Shown here: one piece after another, positions 32,923-35,714 of the stretch
Numbering within the stretch: the first letter of the stretch is position 1
Layout: each line of letters starts with the position of its first letter
Assembly: GCA_944326305.1 (NCBI GenBank)
Contig: CALVDL010000029.1
Location: 1-35,714, forward strand
Direction: 5' to 3'
Source: an uncultured Bacteroidales bacterium
GTDB taxonomy: Bacteria; Bacteroidota; Bacteroidia; Bacteroidales; UBA932
DNA: 35,714 nucleotides
Position numbers and translations under genes: made by a program
The notes under the pieces: model-generated
Database searches by the model: none
Told to the model about the DNA's origin: nothing
Seen by the model: the letters and a program-made list of their open reading frames with translations, nothing else

Positions 32923-34259
32923 ATTTACGGCAACAGATAAATGAACTCATCGTACTGATGGGAAAAGGAATGTATGAGAGGGAGGAGGTGGTCGCCCTCA
33001 GCCTTTTGAGTGCCCTCGCAGGAGAAAGCATTTTTCTTCTCGGCTTGCCAGGAGTAGGTAAGAGCATGGTTGCCAGGAGACTGAAAAGTGCATTCAACAA
33101 CGCTTCATGTTTTGAGTATCTGATGAGCCGCTTCAGTACTCCGGACGAGATATTCGGCCCGGTATCCATAAGCAGGCTGAAAGACATGGATGTCTATGAA
33201 AGGAATGTGGACGGATATCTTCCTTCGGCGGATGTGGTGTTCCTGGATGAAATATGGAAGGCCGGTCCGGCAATACATAACGCACTGCTGACAGCTTTGA
33301 ATGAAAAGATATATCATAACGGGAAAAATGACCTCGCCCTGCCGATAAAAGGGATCATAGCGGCTTCCAATGAACTTCCTGCCGAAGACGAAGGTCTGGA
33401 AGCACTGTGGGACCGTTTCCTGTTCAGGTATATTGTGCAGCCGGTCCAGGACAAGGGGTCATTTTTCAGTCTTATGGATGTGTCCGGCGGGGAATATGTG
33501 ATCCCGGACTCCATCAAAGTGACAGATGCGCAGTATGAACTTATACACAAGGAGTCCCGGAAGATCCCAATTCCTGACAATGTGATGGAGATGCTTTATA
33601 AGCTGCGCATATCTGCCGCCGACAAGTTCATGCAGAAGACCGCCGGCGGAGATGAGGATATGGATGTGCCTTATGTGTCGGACAGGCGGTGGAAAAAGAT
33701 TGCCGGAATACTGCGGACAAGCGCATATCTGAATGGAAGAGACAGTGTTGATTTTACGGACTGCCTCCTGCTGGAGCATCTGTTGTGGGACAGGGACAGC
33801 CAGACAGTCTCTGTCAGGAAAGAGGTGGAGGAAGCGGTATCAACCCATTATGCCATATCATTCAGGGACTTGCGGAACAAGTCCTTAAGCAGCGGAGGAT
33901 ATCTTATGACGGAGGACAGGGAATGCTATTGCATCGCGACTCCCGGAGAGGATCTGTTCATATATGCCGAGGACTATGACAGGCTTGACATGAACAATAG
34001 GCACGGCATTTTCGGACCGGGAAACAGGATCAGGACAGTTGAAGGGCCAGGAGATCTTATCTTGCGCAAAGACAGGTCCGGCACCATAATAATCAATAAT
34101 GTGATATATCATTTGAGGCGCAGGCCTGCAATACAATACCAGGACATGTGCGCAAAGCTTGACAAAGAGATTTCCGGGAACCTGTTTCTCCGGGACGGTC
34201 TCAACGGGTATCCTGATCTTGCATGTCTGATGAACAGGTTCAAAACTGTCCGGGAATGA
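32919..34259 (+). CDS. ravA: RavA-type MoxR AAA+ ATPase
   Basis: The 446-residue product closely follows the RavA layout: KGMYEREEVVALSLLSALAGES, Walker A GLPGVGKS (42-49), FEYLMSRFSTPDEIFGP, Walker B VVFLDE (106-111) with IWKAGPAIHNALLTALNE, sensor 1 IAASNELP (Asn151), and an Arg finger region LWDRFLFRY (Arg165). A C-terminal half after residue 300 corresponds to the RavA lid and discontinuous triple-helical region. RavA is a hexameric chaperone-like ATPase that works with the VWA protein ViaA, encoded here by the next gene. I use the symbol by homology; whether it is the orthologue of the enterobacterial protein is not shown. I chose the ATG at 32919 because it forms an ATGA overlap with the preceding gene. 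Confidence 0.88.
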   Translation: MNLRQQINELIVLMGKGMYEREEVVALSLLSALAGESIFLLGLPGVGKSMVARRLKSAFNNASCFEYLMSRFSTPDEIFGPVSISRLKDMDVYERNVDGYLPSADVVFLDEIWKAGPAIHNALLTALNEKIYHNGKNDLALPIKGIIAASNELPAEDEGLEALWDRFLFRYIVQPVQDKGSFFSLMDVSGGEYVIPDSIKVTDAQYELIHKESRKIPIPDNVMEMLYKLRISAADKFMQKTAGGDEDMDVPYVSDRRWKKIAGILRTSAYLNGRDSVDFTDCLLLEHLLWDRDSQTVSVRKEVEEAVSTHYAISFRDLRNKSLSSGGYLMTEDRECYCIATPGEDLFIYAEDYDRLDMNNRHGIFGPGNRIRTVEGPGDLILRKDRSGTIIINNVIYHLRRRPAIQYQDMCAKLDKEISGNLFLRDGLNGYPDLACLMNRFKTVRE

Positions 34260-35584
34260 AATATTCAAGGTATATTGACGGGCTTCTTGCCGAGGCTCTA
34301 TATGTAAAAGACAGCGGAGATACATCGGTATGGCTCAGGTTTATGGAAAATGCCATAAAGGATCCGGTCAAGAAGGAGCTGTTTCTGAAAGCCAGTGACC
34401 GGGAATTCATTTCGGAGCTGAAAAAAGACCGGAGGGTGCTTCAGACTGCGCGTACGCGTCTGGAAAGTCTGGCCATTGAACTGCTTTATGAAGAAGAGAA
34501 CTGTCACCGGGAGGATGAAGACGAAGCAGAAGGAACAGGAGAATCCGATAATGTAAAAAGTACAATGGAGAATGACATCCCGGATGAAGACGGGACCGGC
34601 GGGAGAGACGATGAGGATGGAATCATATGGCCTTGCTGCGACACAAGGGAGCAGGAAGATGAATTGGCAGAAAAGGCCATTCTAAATTCAATGGAATCGG
34701 CTGCTGATGAATTTCTGCACTCTTCACAGATGGAGACCGGCAATAAGCCTTTTTTCGGAAGGGCACCGGAAGGATATCAAAAGGAGCGGGAGGTCCGTTT
34801 CCTTTCGCAGATGCCTGTCTCCTTAAAGCAGCTGGCGCGTATGATCGGGCGTACCGGCGGGACAGACACTGAAAATGGCGGCAATTTTGTACACGCATCC
34901 AAAAGCGACATCAGCGGCATCACTACCGGGGATGACCTTGGCGGCATGCTTCCGGTTGAGACAGCAATGCTTGCCTGCAAAGAGACACAGGATATCTTTT
35001 TACGCAACTATGCGGAAAAACGTCTGCAGGTCTTTTCCTCTGTCTCTTCGTGCAGAAAGCCGCAGGATCATTCCGACGGTCCTGTCATCATCTGCCTTGA
35101 CGCTTCAGGTTCCATGCAAGGAAAGCCGGTCACAATAGCAATGGCATTGACCATTGCCATAACCATATATTCCCTCAGACGCATGCGTAAGGTGTTTGTG
35201 ATTAGATATTCTGACTCTTATGATTATAAGTCTTTTACAAGCATCAGGCAATGCAGGACGGACCTTGGGCATTTTCTGCGTTGCGGCGGGTCGGGAGGCA
35301 ATAATGAGAATCTCATGTTTACGGACCTGTTTTCAAAGCTGCTTCCTTCAGAGCCTGAATTTGACACGGCGGATATCCTGTGCATATCTGATTTCGGATG
35401 GGAAGTACTTGGTGAAAAGGTTCTGGAGATGATAAGCACCGCAAAGGCTGGAGGAATGAAATTTTATGGACTGTGTATTCCTTCCTTTGATATTTCCAGA
35501 AGAGCCGCACATAGACTCATGTCCGTCTGCGATTCCAAATGGCTCTGGACAGACGGACGGTGTGTGCAAATGAAGGAAAGATGA
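34256..35584 (+). CDS. viaA: ViaA-type VWA domain protein
   Basis: The 442-residue product resembles ViaA. An N-terminal helical part (VSLKQLARMIGRTGG, DDLGGMLPVETAML, FLRNYAEKRLQVF) is followed by a VWA domain with the metal-ion site DASGSM (D282, S284, S286), VFVIRYSD, a GGNNENLMFTDLF loop holding the MIDAS Thr, and ILCISDFG with the acidic residue. An acidic low-complexity stretch (about residues 80-130) rich in Asp and Glu is unlike ViaA and may be a linker. VWA partners of MoxR ATPases bind or present substrates. The ATG overlaps the preceding stop (ATGA). It is the last recognised gene of the operon. Confidence 0.85.
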   Translation: MKYSRYIDGLLAEALYVKDSGDTSVWLRFMENAIKDPVKKELFLKASDREFISELKKDRRVLQTARTRLESLAIELLYEEENCHREDEDEAEGTGESDNVKSTMENDIPDEDGTGGRDDEDGIIWPCCDTREQEDELAEKAILNSMESAADEFLHSSQMETGNKPFFGRAPEGYQKEREVRFLSQMPVSLKQLARMIGRTGGTDTENGGNFVHASKSDISGITTGDDLGGMLPVETAMLACKETQDIFLRNYAEKRLQVFSSVSSCRKPQDHSDGPVIICLDASGSMQGKPVTIAMALTIAITIYSLRRMRKVFVIRYSDSYDYKSFTSIRQCRTDLGHFLRCGGSGGNNENLMFTDLFSKLLPSEPEFDTADILCISDFGWEVLGEKVLEMISTAKAGGMKFYGLCIPSFDISRRAAHRLMSVCDSKWLWTDGRCVQMKER

Positions 35585-35714
35585 TAATATGTGCTATAAC
35601 AACAGATTCGCTACATTAGCTTGCCGCATTTTTACGCTCGTCGGGACAGGTGGTCCCGCCCCTTGGCGCTGGCCGTTCCCCGACAGATGAGCTTAAAAGT
35701 GTTAACAGTCAGTG
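35585..35714 (+). other. End of window: short ORF and hairpin-forming sequence
   Basis: A 33-codon frame (35589-35690) begins MCYNNRFATLACRIF. No downstream coding context is available. The stretch contains a hairpin cgggac-aggtg-gtcccg (35642-35658) and an outer pair near gtcggga and tccccgac. It could be a truncated coding start, a repeat or a structured RNA; I cannot decide. Confidence 0.25.

Noticed and set aside
35589..35690. Start of an SRAP (HMCES-type) gene, because of MC at the start
   Set aside because: Only the Met-Cys start resembles the family; the next 31 residues do not, and the frame stops at once.
1..35714. CRISPR arrays, tRNA or rRNA genes
   Set aside because: I looked for regularly spaced repeats and tRNA-like T-loop and anticodon patterns and saw none. 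This was done by eye, so a diverged RNA gene could be missed.

Overview
The window looks like a chromosomal segment of a Bacteroidales (Bacteroidota) bacterium. Supporting signs are -7 boxes of the TAnnTTTG type (upstream of carA, mnmE, the DUF362 gene and the S46 peptidase gene), an S46 dipeptidyl-peptidase, a FimB/Mfa2-like lipoprotein, a Zn-binding-variant IS256-type transposase, and hairpin-rich intergenic repeats familiar from this group. I do not assign a genus.

Layout. (1) 1-2848 is accessory: the right part of a decayed IS, an AT-rich DUF4062 gene, and a gene-poor stretch of coding remnants. (2) 2849-23735 is a GC-richer core block: mnmE; a divergent flavodoxin-fold NAD(P)H oxidoreductase; sbcD-sbcC; a short unrecognised ORF closed by a perfect hairpin; a lipoprotein with a fimbrillin-like N-terminus and seven propeller-type repeats; a secreted DUF362 protein; a TonB-dependent receptor; carA-carB behind a leader carrying an intrinsic terminator; an S46 peptidase convergent with carB; and a surface-repeat protein. 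Two intergenic stretches (5086-5377 and 13369-13901) carry related hairpin repeats. (3) 23732-35584 is a second accessory island: a PD-(D/E)XK remnant, a Cys-based protein phosphatase, an unrecognised gene on the minus strand, an AT-rich PD-(D/E)XK nuclease, a DEDDh 3'-5' exonuclease, a 31-codon ORF, and then a five-gene operon.

The operon (27774-35584) is the most interesting object. It encodes a second tyrosine/dual-specificity-type phosphatase, a 1354-residue SNF2-family helicase/translocase with a long unassigned N-terminus, an unrecognised 180-residue protein, a RavA-type MoxR AAA+ ATPase and a ViaA-type VWA protein. Every junction overlaps (TGATG or ATGA), so the five products are probably made together. 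I infer a multi-component machine in which an AAA+/VWA pair and a phosphatase act with a DNA translocase, plausibly in defence or stress response. This is inference from gene content.

A second observation ties the island together. Each of six transcription units between 24.0 and 27.8 kb (five plus, one minus) is preceded, 11-41 nt before its start codon, by TTTGRCAYA, then 9-10 nt, then a TATCTTTG-like box. The TTTG-to-TTTG distance is 22-23 nt, against 29 nt at carA. This suggests a shared promoter or operator for the whole cluster. All calls come from reading the sequence and translations; no searches were run.
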